Shown: positions 1 through 5,784 of the stretch, in pieces
Position numbering within the stretch: the stretch's first letter is position 1
Layout of the letters: each line of letters starts with the position of its first letter
NCBI GenBank assembly: GCA_017961385.1
Contig: JAGCXJ010000090.1
Location: forward strand, 1 to 7,137
Origin: Lachnospiraceae bacterium
GTDB taxonomy: Bacteria > Bacillota > Clostridia > Lachnospirales > Lachnospiraceae
Direction: 5' to 3'
DNA length: 7,137 nucleotides
Made by a program: the position numbers and the translations under genes
Notes under the pieces: generated by a model
The model's database searches: none
The model's input: only the letters and a program-made list of their open reading frames with translations
What the model was told of the DNA's origin: nothing

Positions 1-229
1 CCACTACTCTGCCAAGTATCACTTCCGTGTCATTTATCTCATAAAAGCGGCAGGTCGCTACAGGATATCCGTCATCACTTATCACAATATATCTGGTTTT
101 ATCATTATCATGCTCATCAAATTCTTCTCTTAATGATATATGATGCTGACGGTTCATTCCCTGGATGCGTACAGAATATGCTCCCGCTCTCTGCCATTCT
201 TCTATGGCTCTTATGATCTCGTATCCCAT
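1..229 (-). CDS. GNAT-family N-acetyltransferase, N-terminal 76 residues (cut by left edge)
   Basis: The reading frame starts with ATG at 229 and runs without a stop off the left edge, giving about 76 residues beginning MGYEIIRAIEEWQRAG. The stretch RYIVISDDGYPVATCRFYEI followed by a hydrophobic ILGRVV strand matches the early beta strands of GNAT acetyltransferases, which transfer an acetyl group from acetyl-CoA to an amine. The acetyl-CoA loop (R/Q-x-x-G-x-G/A) would lie past the edge and cannot be checked. The start follows the stop of the metallo-beta-lactamase gene by one base. Its ribosome site (AAGGGA) lies inside that gene's last codons, so translation is probably coupled. The substrate is unknown. 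The family call rests on the N-terminal pattern only; another mixed alpha/beta fold is possible. Confidence 0.72.
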   Translation of the reverse strand, partial: MGYEIIRAIEEWQRAGAYSVRIQGMNRQHHISLREEFDEHDNDKTRYIVISDDGYPVATCRFYEINDTEVILGRVV

Positions 230-230
230 A

Positions 231-1028
231 TCATTTTCCCTTTATCTCTATCCTGTCGAGTATTCCCTGTACTGTTACATTCTGATGAGTAAGATACATT
301 CTTGTCACATCCTCGATAACAGTAATATCGGCTCCTGTCTTTTTATGTATCTTTGTTAAAGTCATGCCTTTATCGATAAGATGTATTATCTCCTTTACCT
401 GATAATACCTGTCATCATTAACAGTATCTTCTTTTTTGCCGTTATCAAGGATCACGCTCTTTGCATGGCCGTAGTAGATCTTATTCGGTCCAAGCAAAAG
501 CAGTCTGTTCCAGCTTTTTTCTATCAGAGTTCCTTTGTGAAGCTCAAGCTCGTAAAGAGGATTCAGATCTCCGACAAACAGATATCCTTCATCAAGATAC
601 AGAGAAATACTGTCATCGCTGTGTCCGGGAGTATGAATGACTATCCCGTCTAATCCGATCTTATTTAAGAATTCCTTACTTTTATCAACAGATACAAGGC
701 TTATCTTTTCATCATCGATCGGATTAAAGTTATATTTGTTTTCTTTATTAAAGATCTCATCCGAAAAATGAATAAAATCCTTCTGCACGTCAAAGACAAC
801 GATCTTAGCTCCCAGAGAAGCTATATCGGAAGCTATCCCCATATGATCCGGATGAAAATGCGAGATCATGATATAGTCGATACTCTGAACCGGAATCCCT
901 ATCTGACCCATGCATTTGCAGAAAGCCAAAAAGCTTCCGGCCCAGCCTGTGTCAAACAGCAGCCTTACATTACTGTTTTCTATAAGATATGTATTCGTAT
1001 TTGAATACTTTAACTCATGTATCTTCAA
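231..1028 (-). CDS. Metallo-beta-lactamase-fold hydrolase with helical C-terminal extension
   Basis: The product has 265 residues. It carries the full metal-binding set of the metallo-beta-lactamase superfamily: HFHPDH at 57-62 (His57, His59, Asp61, His62), HTPGH ending in His136, the bridging Asp154 in VGDLN, and His188 in YGHA. It is therefore probably a soluble dinuclear zinc or iron hydrolase. The superfamily covers lactonases, thioesterases, glyoxalase II-like enzymes and nucleases, so the substrate cannot be named, and antibiotic resistance should not be assumed. Residues 207-265 form a helical tail (KGMTLTKIHKKTGADITVIEDV) that could fold as a helix-turn-helix or lid. The start is TTG at 1028: an in-frame TAG lies four codons upstream, and MKIHELKYSNTNTYLI is a typical beginning for the fold. 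The ribosome site is weak. The gene lies 106 bp below the HD-DUF3781 gene. Confidence 0.88.
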   Translation of the reverse strand: MKIHELKYSNTNTYLIENSNVRLLFDTGWAGSFLAFCKCMGQIGIPVQSIDYIMISHFHPDHMGIASDIASLGAKIVVFDVQKDFIHFSDEIFNKENKYNFNPIDDEKISLVSVDKSKEFLNKIGLDGIVIHTPGHSDDSISLYLDEGYLFVGDLNPLYELELHKGTLIEKSWNRLLLLGPNKIYYGHAKSVILDNGKKEDTVNDDRYYQVKEIIHLIDKGMTLTKIHKKTGADITVIEDVTRMYLTHQNVTVQGILDRIEIKGK

Positions 1029-1077
1029 TGAATCTTTCTATTGCCTCATTTACCTTTCACGCTTCATTGTCGTTTGA

Positions 1078-1083
1078 ATTATA
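1078..1083 (-). promoter_or_regulatory. Candidate -10 box upstream of the MBL-fold gene
   Basis: The 106-bp gap between the HD-DUF3781 gene and the MBL gene contains a perfect TATAAT on the minus strand, inside GTATATATAATTC. No good -35 element sits at 16-18 bp; the nearest TTGAAA is about 28 bp upstream, which is too far. If it is a promoter, transcription would begin about 45 bases before the TTG start. No hairpin followed by a T-run is visible in the gap, so readthrough from the upstream operon is equally possible. Confidence 0.35.
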
Positions 1084-1134
1084 TATACTCCTTCAGTGCA
1101 CGTTGCCTGTTTTTCAATGGCCTTTAATTTTCTC

Positions 1135-1935
1135 TTATTTTCTATGTGCCGTGATTATCGTATAGCTCTTTGCATTAACTGTGATCACACAATCACCGGT
1201 CTGTATATACCAGTTCTTTCCTTCTCTTTTGATCAGAGCATCCCTGCTCATGATCCTTTGTCTGCAGAAATCAACAACATCCTCATTTATCTTAAGATTC
1301 TTTTTGATCCTCTCTATCCCCATCTGGGTAGAATGAAGCCTGTCAAGGTTATTCAAAAGATCACTGACATCTGTTTTCTCATTATCGATCTTTTCTATCG
1401 TGTCATTTAATATCTCATTTCTTAAATCGGTAAGCCACTTCGAATATGCAACTGTATCAAATGCATACGTCTTATTAAGCTCATACTCGTTTTCAGCCCA
1501 TGTATCGATTGGAGATTCATTATGCTGTATGAGTGCTTCAAGCTTATCAAGTGCCTTGTAAAGCTTTGCCTCTTTTGTTTCCAGAGCATCCATCTCCCTA
1601 TAAAGAGATGACATGTTTTCTGATACATGTTTTGGCAGGCTGCCAACCCACTCATTAAGTAAAGAATCCTCGACTTCTCTGTCTGAATCGGTCTTTACAA
1701 AAGCAGGGATATCACCTGTAAAGCATTCTCCCAGATCATGAATAAGACACATATCTACAACCCTGTCCATATTCACATCGGGAAACTCGTCCTTTAAAAG
1801 AAATGCCATTAAAGATACTCTCCAGCTGTGTTCCGCTACGCTTTCTTTCCTTCTTTTGCTGGTAGTACAGTGTCTTATCGTATCCTTAAGTCTTTCTGCC
1901 ACATGCAGAATATTAAGATAATCTCTCGGATCCAT
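1135..1935 (-). CDS. HD-domain phosphohydrolase fused to a DUF3781-like C-terminal domain
   Basis: The product has 266 residues in two parts. Residues 1 to about 180 are an HD-family domain of the YfbR/HDDC2 (5'-deoxynucleotidase) type: His36 in AEHSWRVSLMAF, the His66-Asp67 pair in LIHDLGECFTGDIP, and Asp130 in ALDKLEALIQH supply the metal ligands. Known relatives remove phosphate from deoxynucleoside monophosphates; the substrate here is inferred. Residues about 188-265 (LLNNLDRLHSTQMGIERIKK, then NWYIQTGDCVITVNAKSYTI) resemble DUF3781, a small domain of unknown function normally found as a protein of under 100 residues. The ATG at 1935 has a strong GGGAG site seven bases upstream. The gene follows the alpha/beta hydrolase by 12 bp and is probably the last of a four-gene operon. 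The HD call is firm; the DUF3781 call is from remembered family pattern. Confidence 0.9.
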   Translation of the reverse strand: MDPRDYLNILHVAERLKDTIRHCTTSKRRKESVAEHSWRVSLMAFLLKDEFPDVNMDRVVDMCLIHDLGECFTGDIPAFVKTDSDREVEDSLLNEWVGSLPKHVSENMSSLYREMDALETKEAKLYKALDKLEALIQHNESPIDTWAENEYELNKTYAFDTVAYSKWLTDLRNEILNDTIEKIDNEKTDVSDLLNNLDRLHSTQMGIERIKKNLKINEDVVDFCRQRIMSRDALIKREGKNWYIQTGDCVITVNAKSYTIITAHRK

Positions 1936-1947
1936 TTTTATCTCCCG

Positions 1948-2733
1948 TTAATGTGTCTGAAGCCAGCTTTTTACTATACTCTCAAATACTTCAGGCTGCT
2001 CGATCTGAAGATTATGACCGGCATTTTCAACCGCGCAGTATGTGGAATTTGTATAGATCCTCATAAGATCAAACTGATCTTTATATCCGACTTCACAATC
2101 TTTCTTTGCAGCTATGATCAGTGTCGGGATCTCACACTTATCCTTAAGGTCATCGACATCAAACGAAAAACTTCCTTCTAACACATTGTTTAAAAAATCC
2201 CAGTCTGCACTGTTAAGAGCAGGCATCAGATACTTTTCATATCGATCCCAGACCTCTTTAGTAAGCACTACGTTCATCTGTGTAAAACTGTCATACTGCT
2301 CTTTAGTCAGCGTAGATAAAAAATCCTCATCCCTTTGTACCACTGTCAGGGGTTCAACCTGCCCCTGTCTTACACCAGGTATCATGCACGGGACCAGCAA
2401 AATGATCTTTTCTATCATTTCAGGGTATCTGTTCACAAAACCTCTTGCAAGCAGACCTGCGTAAGACTGCCCGATTATCATAAACTTATCTCTTATGACA
2501 TTCACTGCAAATTCGTGCAAAATCTTGAGCATATCATCTGAATTCTTAACATCTCCGCGTTCGGAATCACCCATTCCGGGAAGATCTATATAGAATCTCT
2601 TATATCCCTGTATCTTACAAAAGACAGGTTCAAAAGCTCCTTTCATGGTCAGGCTGCTTATACCCCATCCATGAATGATAAGTACCGGCATTCCTTCTCC
2701 GATAACCTCATAATTGATAATACTGTATTTCAT
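1948..2733 (-). CDS. Alpha/beta-fold hydrolase
   Basis: The product has 261 residues, the usual length for a single-domain alpha/beta hydrolase. The catalytic triad is visible: the nucleophile Ser90 in GQSYAG, the acid Asp212 in AAKKDCEVGY, and His240 in NAGHNLQIEQP. The oxyanion-hole motif HGWG is at 21-24, and LPGMGDS at 51-57 is the usual strand-4 loop. A cap region lies at about 120-195. There is no signal peptide, so it should act in the cytoplasm as an esterase, amidase, lactonase or C-C hydrolase; sequence alone does not say which. The start ATG at 2733 has a GAGGT site five bases upstream that overlaps the stop codon of the HD gene before it (gap 7 bp), which suggests coupled translation. 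Confidence 0.93.
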   Translation of the reverse strand: MKYSIINYEVIGEGMPVLIIHGWGISSLTMKGAFEPVFCKIQGYKRFYIDLPGMGDSERGDVKNSDDMLKILHEFAVNVIRDKFMIIGQSYAGLLARGFVNRYPEMIEKIILLVPCMIPGVRQGQVEPLTVVQRDEDFLSTLTKEQYDSFTQMNVVLTKEVWDRYEKYLMPALNSADWDFLNNVLEGSFSFDVDDLKDKCEIPTLIIAAKKDCEVGYKDQFDLMRIYTNSTYCAVENAGHNLQIEQPEVFESIVKSWLQTH

Positions 2734-2740
2734 ATTTACC

Positions 2741-3325
2741 TCAGATTTGCTGATTTATCATATCTTCACTCTCTGCCATTGCCTTAAGAGTCATCTCAAG
2801 AAGCTTGTCAAGCTCCCATCCAAGCTGAAGCGCCCCTCTTTCAATGACTTCTCTTGAACATCCGGCAGCAAATCCCTTGCTCTTGTACTTTTTCTTTAGG
2901 GACTTAAGCTCCATATCCTTTGTGGATCTTGAAGGCCTCATTAATGCTGCTGCCCAGATAAGTCCCGTAAGCTCATCTGCCGCAAAAAGCACTTTCTCCA
3001 TTTCGCGTACAGGTTCTACATCGATCGTTACTCCGTTTCCTACCGTGATCCCGTATCCATGTGAACATACAGCATGAATGATGTCATCATCCACTCCGCC
3101 ATTTCTTAAAAGCTCAGGCGCCTTTAAGCAGTGTTCATCAGGATAGAGTTCAAAGTCTATATCATGCAAGAGACCCACGATCCCCCAGTAATCTTTTTCA
3201 TCCGCATATCCGAGATTCTCGGCATACCATCTCATAACAGCCTCGACGGTGATAGCATGCTGAATATGAAACGGATCCTTGTTGTATTTCTTTAATAGTT
3301 CTAAAGCTTCATCTCTTGTGATCAT
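2741..3325 (-). CDS. HD-domain hydrolase (HDIG-like, about 194 residues)
   Basis: This is a single-domain HD metal-dependent phosphohydrolase. Counting from the proposed start, His23 (HIQHAITVEA), the His54-Asp55 pair (GLLHDIDFELYP), His89 (CSHGYG) and Asp117 (FAADELTGLIWA) form the expected metal-binding pattern. The block AADELTGLIWAAALMRPS and the later KKKYKSKGFAAG are characteristic of a common, uncharacterised clostridial HD family. The substrate is unknown, though phosphoesters or nucleotides are usual. Two starts are possible. ATG at 3334 touches the AAAGG ribosome site with no spacing, whereas ATG at 3325 (MITRDEALELL) has the same site at 9 bases, so 3325 is preferred. It sits 14 bp after the methyltransferase and 7 bp before the alpha/beta hydrolase. 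Confidence 0.93.
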   Translation of the reverse strand: MITRDEALELLKKYNKDPFHIQHAITVEAVMRWYAENLGYADEKDYWGIVGLLHDIDFELYPDEHCLKAPELLRNGGVDDDIIHAVCSHGYGITVGNGVTIDVEPVREMEKVLFAADELTGLIWAAALMRPSRSTKDMELKSLKKKYKSKGFAAGCSREVIERGALQLGWELDKLLEMTLKAMAESEDMINQQI

Positions 3326-3334
3326 TGTTCTCAT

Positions 3335-3340
3335 CCTTTC
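3335..3340 (-). promoter_or_regulatory. Ribosome binding site that decides the HD hydrolase start
   Basis: GAAAGG lies immediately before ATG 3334 and 9 bases before ATG 3325. Only the second spacing suits a bacterial ribosome, so translation should begin at 3325. The site abuts the methyltransferase stop codon. Confidence 0.6.
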
Positions 3341-4275
3341 TATTTGATATCGCCTTTGGCAAACAGATTGTCTTTTCCCATGCCGCAGACGTATGGATTG
3401 CTGTCATATATGTAACAAAAATCGAGGAAATCCTTTTTCTTCTCTTCATCATTCATTATCTTTACAAGGATCTCATTCGGTATTGTCCTTGCAAATGCAC
3501 CCGGTCCTGCCATTGATATGTTCTTGACTCCATACCTTGTCAGTATCTCTTTAAGTTCATCCGGCATGAAATGATAGGATATGCTCCATGGCACTTCTCC
3601 CCTGTCATATGCTTCCTTTGCTTCTTTGACATCACACATAAGACCGGTTTCATAAGTCTTAAATAGACTCTCTTTATTTAATGAGAAGCTCTCTATCATC
3701 TGATCCCTGCCGTCAAGACACCATCTTACCCACTCATCCCTGCTGTCTTTATCCAGAATGAACTGATTCTTCTGAATCGGGTTTGACAGATAAGGCAAAG
3801 CTCCGAGTCTGCTGGATACACTGATCATTATCTTTTTGTCTGCAAGCCTTACTAGCTCCTTTATTGTCTTGTTCTGATTGGGATATGTATAGGAAATAGG
3901 TGAATCAAAAGAAATAACAAGATCAAAGGATCTGTCTTTAAAAGCAGACAGATCTTCAAGTGCGCCCTTAACAAAGGTAATGCGATCTTCTACACCTTCA
4001 TCTTTAGCAAGCTCTCTTGCCTTATCGATCATAGGCTGTGATATATCAAAATGCGTTACATTAAGACCCTGCTTTGCCAACAGAATAGAAAATCGACCGC
4101 TCCCCGCACCGCCGTCAAAGACGGTTTTTATCCCGTCCAGATTTGACAGCAGCTGTCTTTGAATATATGCTTTCTGAACGATATCATCGATGAAAGTGAG
4201 CTCTCTTTTAGCCTCTAATTCTCCCTTATCCGGCTGATTCCACATTCTTTCAGATATCTTTGTGCTGTAATCCAT
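3340..4275 (-). CDS. Class I SAM-dependent methyltransferase
   Basis: The product has 311 residues. Motif I is VFDGGAGSGRFS at 52-63, the glycine-rich loop that binds S-adenosylmethionine. The acidic residue ending strand 2, which holds the ribose hydroxyls, is Asp77 in THFDIS. Strand 4 is FDLVISFDSPISY at 117-129. A long C-terminal half (about 150-311) with VPWSISYHFMPDELKEIL and a terminal NPYVCGMGKDNLFAKG segment is typical of small-molecule methyltransferases of clostridia, but the methyl acceptor cannot be inferred. There is no membrane segment. The ATG at 4275 is preceded by a GGGGG-rich site (AAGGGGGAAAGC). It is the first gene after a terminator and a candidate promoter, so it probably heads the operon with the HD hydrolase, the alpha/beta hydrolase and the HD-DUF3781 protein. 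Confidence 0.93.
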   Translation of the reverse strand: MDYSTKISERMWNQPDKGELEAKRELTFIDDIVQKAYIQRQLLSNLDGIKTVFDGGAGSGRFSILLAKQGLNVTHFDISQPMIDKARELAKDEGVEDRITFVKGALEDLSAFKDRSFDLVISFDSPISYTYPNQNKTIKELVRLADKKIMISVSSRLGALPYLSNPIQKNQFILDKDSRDEWVRWCLDGRDQMIESFSLNKESLFKTYETGLMCDVKEAKEAYDRGEVPWSISYHFMPDELKEILTRYGVKNISMAGPGAFARTIPNEILVKIMNDEEKKKDFLDFCYIYDSNPYVCGMGKDNLFAKGDIK

Positions 4276-4299
4276 GCTTTCCCCCTTCTCTTTTTTATG

Positions 4300-4329
4300 A
4301 TTTTAACATATACCTGTTTCTTTTGACCA
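4300..4329 (-). promoter_or_regulatory. Candidate sigma-A promoter of the methyltransferase operon
   Basis: On the minus strand TGGTCA (4324-4329) is followed after 18 bp by TAAAAT (4300-4305). The -10 is extended by a TG one base upstream (TGTTAAAAT), which often compensates for an imperfect -35. It lies just after the larE terminator and would place the transcript start about 15-20 bases before the methyltransferase start codon. Confidence 0.55.
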
Positions 4330-4331
4330 TT

Positions 4332-4367
4332 AAAAAGGAACTCCCTGGTACAACCATCGAGAGTTCC
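4332..4367 (-). terminator. Rho-independent terminator of the larE transcription unit
   Basis: On the minus strand GGAACTCTC (4359-4367) pairs with GGGAGTTCC (4337-4345). An inner TGGT/ACCA helix (4353-4356 with 4346-4349) closes on a three-base loop, and a run of five T follows (4332-4336). One pair in the outer stem is a G-U wobble in minus-strand RNA but an A-C mismatch in plus-strand RNA, and only the minus strand has a trailing T-run. The terminator therefore acts in the direction of the genes. It lies 25 bp below the larE stop and separates it from the methyltransferase operon. Confidence 0.9.
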
Positions 4368-4392
4368 TGTATCTTATAATCAATATGATTAT

Positions 4393-5232
4393 TTATTTCT
4401 TCTCATCTTCAGTCAGCGTCTCATTCATGCTGCCCGTACGATATCCCTTTACATCCAGTGTCACATATGTAAAGCCTATCTCCTTAAATCGAAGATATAC
4501 ATCCTCCCTGATATTCTCTTTCATAAATTTATCAAACTCATCAGGTAACAGCTCTATCCTTGCGATATTTCCGTGGATCCTGACACGCAGCTGATTAAAT
4601 CCCAGATCGAGAAGATACTGTTCTGCCCTGTCCACCATCATTAGCTTCTTTTCTGTTATTTCCTCTCCGTAGGGAAATCTGCTCGAAAGACAGGCAAAAG
4701 ACTGTTTGTTCCATGTCGGAAGAGAGAGATACTTTGAGAGTATCCTGATCTCTTCTTTTGAAAATCCCACTTCTCTTAAAGGACTTTTTATCTTCAGTTC
4801 TGCTATAGCTTTAAGTCCGGGTCTGTAGTCGCCGTTATCATCAAGATTTGATCCTTCGACAACTTCCCTGATCCCTTCTTTATTGGCTATATCCCTTATC
4901 TTTTCAAAAAGCTCATGCTTGCACAGATAGCATCTGTTCTTCGGGTTATGTGAAAAACCTTCTATCTTAAGCTCTTCTGACTGGACTATGACCTGGCGGA
5001 TGTTCTGCTCTTTGCAAAATTCTTTTGCCTCATTAAGCTCCCTTACGGGAAATGAGCAAGAAGTTGCAGTTACTGCCAGAACCTTATCATTAAGTGCCTG
5101 CTTTGCAGCATACAGCAAAAAAGTGGAATCTACTCCGCTGGAAAAAGAGACCGCAACGCTTTCCATGGATCTTAGGTAGTTTTTAAGTTCTTCGTATTTT
5201 TTTAAAAGGAGATCATTTGGTTTTTCATTCAT
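4393..5232 (-). CDS. larE: LarE-type ATP-dependent sulfur transferase (PP-loop), three-cysteine form
   Basis: The product has 279 residues from ATG 5232. LarE activates and thiolates the nicotinic-acid-derived precursor of the nickel-pincer cofactor used by lactate racemase LarA. Visible marks are the PP-loop SFSSGVDS at 29-36, which binds ATP, the block DDNGDYRPGLKA (131-142), NKQSFACLSSRFPYG (175-189) with Cys181 at the sulfur-donor position, and the C-terminal YVTLDVKGYRTGSMNETL. Cys101 and Cys104 (NRCYLC) give a CxxC that the sacrificial-cysteine LarE of Lactobacillus plantarum lacks, as I recall it. Three cysteines suggest an iron-sulfur cluster-dependent enzyme like that of Thermotoga. 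The frame stays open up to ATG 5316, but that would add 28 poor residues overlapping the upstream gene. No larA, larB or larC is in view. The family is firm; the partner pathway is inferred. Confidence 0.92.
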   Translation of the reverse strand: MNEKPNDLLLKKYEELKNYLRSMESVAVSFSSGVDSTFLLYAAKQALNDKVLAVTATSCSFPVRELNEAKEFCKEQNIRQVIVQSEELKIEGFSHNPKNRCYLCKHELFEKIRDIANKEGIREVVEGSNLDDNGDYRPGLKAIAELKIKSPLREVGFSKEEIRILSKYLSLPTWNKQSFACLSSRFPYGEEITEKKLMMVDRAEQYLLDLGFNQLRVRIHGNIARIELLPDEFDKFMKENIREDVYLRFKEIGFTYVTLDVKGYRTGSMNETLTEDEKK

Positions 5233-5239
5233 ATAAATA

Positions 5240-5267
5240 TTTATCCATGTTTTTCGGCTTAAGTCAA
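5240..5267 (-). promoter_or_regulatory. Candidate promoter immediately upstream of larE
   Basis: In the 46-bp gap after the GNAT gene, TTGACT (5262-5267, five of six bases of the -35 consensus) is followed after 16 bp by GATAAA (5240-5245), a mediocre -10 preceded by ATG. Transcription would begin within a few bases of the larE start codon, giving a very short or absent leader. This fits the lack of a Shine-Dalgarno site before larE, but the -10 is weak. Confidence 0.35.
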
Positions 5268-5278
5268 TTACAAAAAAC

Positions 5279-5731
5279 TTATAGCCTGTACTGCATGAAA
5301 TTCTGGTTATGAACAAAACCGTATGCTGTATAGAGTTTTACCCCCATATCGGAAGCAGTTATCTGTACAGCACCGCAGCCATAGGCTCTTGCTTCCTCGA
5401 CTACTCTGTTTAGCAGCTCCTTTGCTATTCCCATTCTCCTGTAGTCAGGATCAGTAAACATGCTCGATAACAGACCTATCCTTCCCGAAGGACAGCTAAA
5501 ATACGGCGGTTTTTCAACAAAAGACATGCCGCTTGTGCCTATTATCCTATCTCCGTCAAGAGCAAGCCATGAAACAAATGTCCCGTCAGATATATGTCTG
5601 TCATAATAATCTCTTAATGGCGCAACAAGATCTATATCCTCTGTCGCGCCTTCCTCTCTAAGCTGTCTGATACGCATATCAATAAATGTATCCAGATCAT
5701 TATTTGTCAGTTTTCTGTATGTGATATTCAT
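5279..5731 (-). CDS. GNAT-family N-acetyltransferase
   Basis: The product has 150 residues, a complete single GNAT domain. Motif A, which binds the pyrophosphate of acetyl-CoA, is MFTDPDYRRMGIAKELL (91-107) with the RRMGIA loop at 98-103. Motif B is seen as VKLYTAYGFV (131-140), whose Tyr137 may be the general acid. The N-terminal ITYRKLTNNDLDTFIDMR and the strand DRIIGTSGMS complete the fold. It transfers acetyl from acetyl-CoA to an amine; the acceptor, protein or small molecule, is unknown. The ATG at 5731 has an AAAGGAG site at 7 bases. In the 53-bp gap upstream a TATAGT (5752-5757) could be a -10 box, but no good -35 precedes it, so transcription with the transglutaminase gene is at least as likely. 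Confidence 0.94.
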   Translation of the reverse strand: MNITYRKLTNNDLDTFIDMRIRQLREEGATEDIDLVAPLRDYYDRHISDGTFVSWLALDGDRIIGTSGMSFVEKPPYFSCPSGRIGLLSSMFTDPDYRRMGIAKELLNRVVEEARAYGCGAVQITASDMGVKLYTAYGFVHNQNFMQYRL

Positions 5732-5784
5732 GATATTTCTCCTTTTTGAATACTATACAGCATAAATACCAATATTGCGATAGA

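Noticed and set aside
165..1004. Plus-strand open frames (for example 165-359, 381-653, 768-1004) opposite the MBL gene
   Set aside because: They lie antisense to a gene with full catalytic motifs, have no ribosome sites and show low-complexity, family-free translations.
1050..1067. Five-codon frame ATG-AAG-CGT-GAA-AGG-TAA on the minus strand as a leader peptide
   Set aside because: It has no Shine-Dalgarno site, no run of regulatory codons and no attenuator hairpin after it.
1029..1134. Remnant gene in the gap above the MBL gene (a frame reading VNEAIERFIEDT)
   Set aside because: The frame is interrupted by several stops within 100 bases and is too short to assign; chance is the simpler explanation.
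1096..1410. Plus-strand open frame of 104 codons opposite the HD-DUF3781 gene
   Set aside because: It is the antisense shadow of a coding domain; there is no recognisable domain and the start lies in the intergenic gap without a ribosome site.
5233..5316. Longer LarE start at ATG 5316
   Set aside because: It would overlap the GNAT gene by 38 bases and add 28 residues unlike LarE; ATG 5232 puts the PP-loop at the usual distance from the N-terminus.
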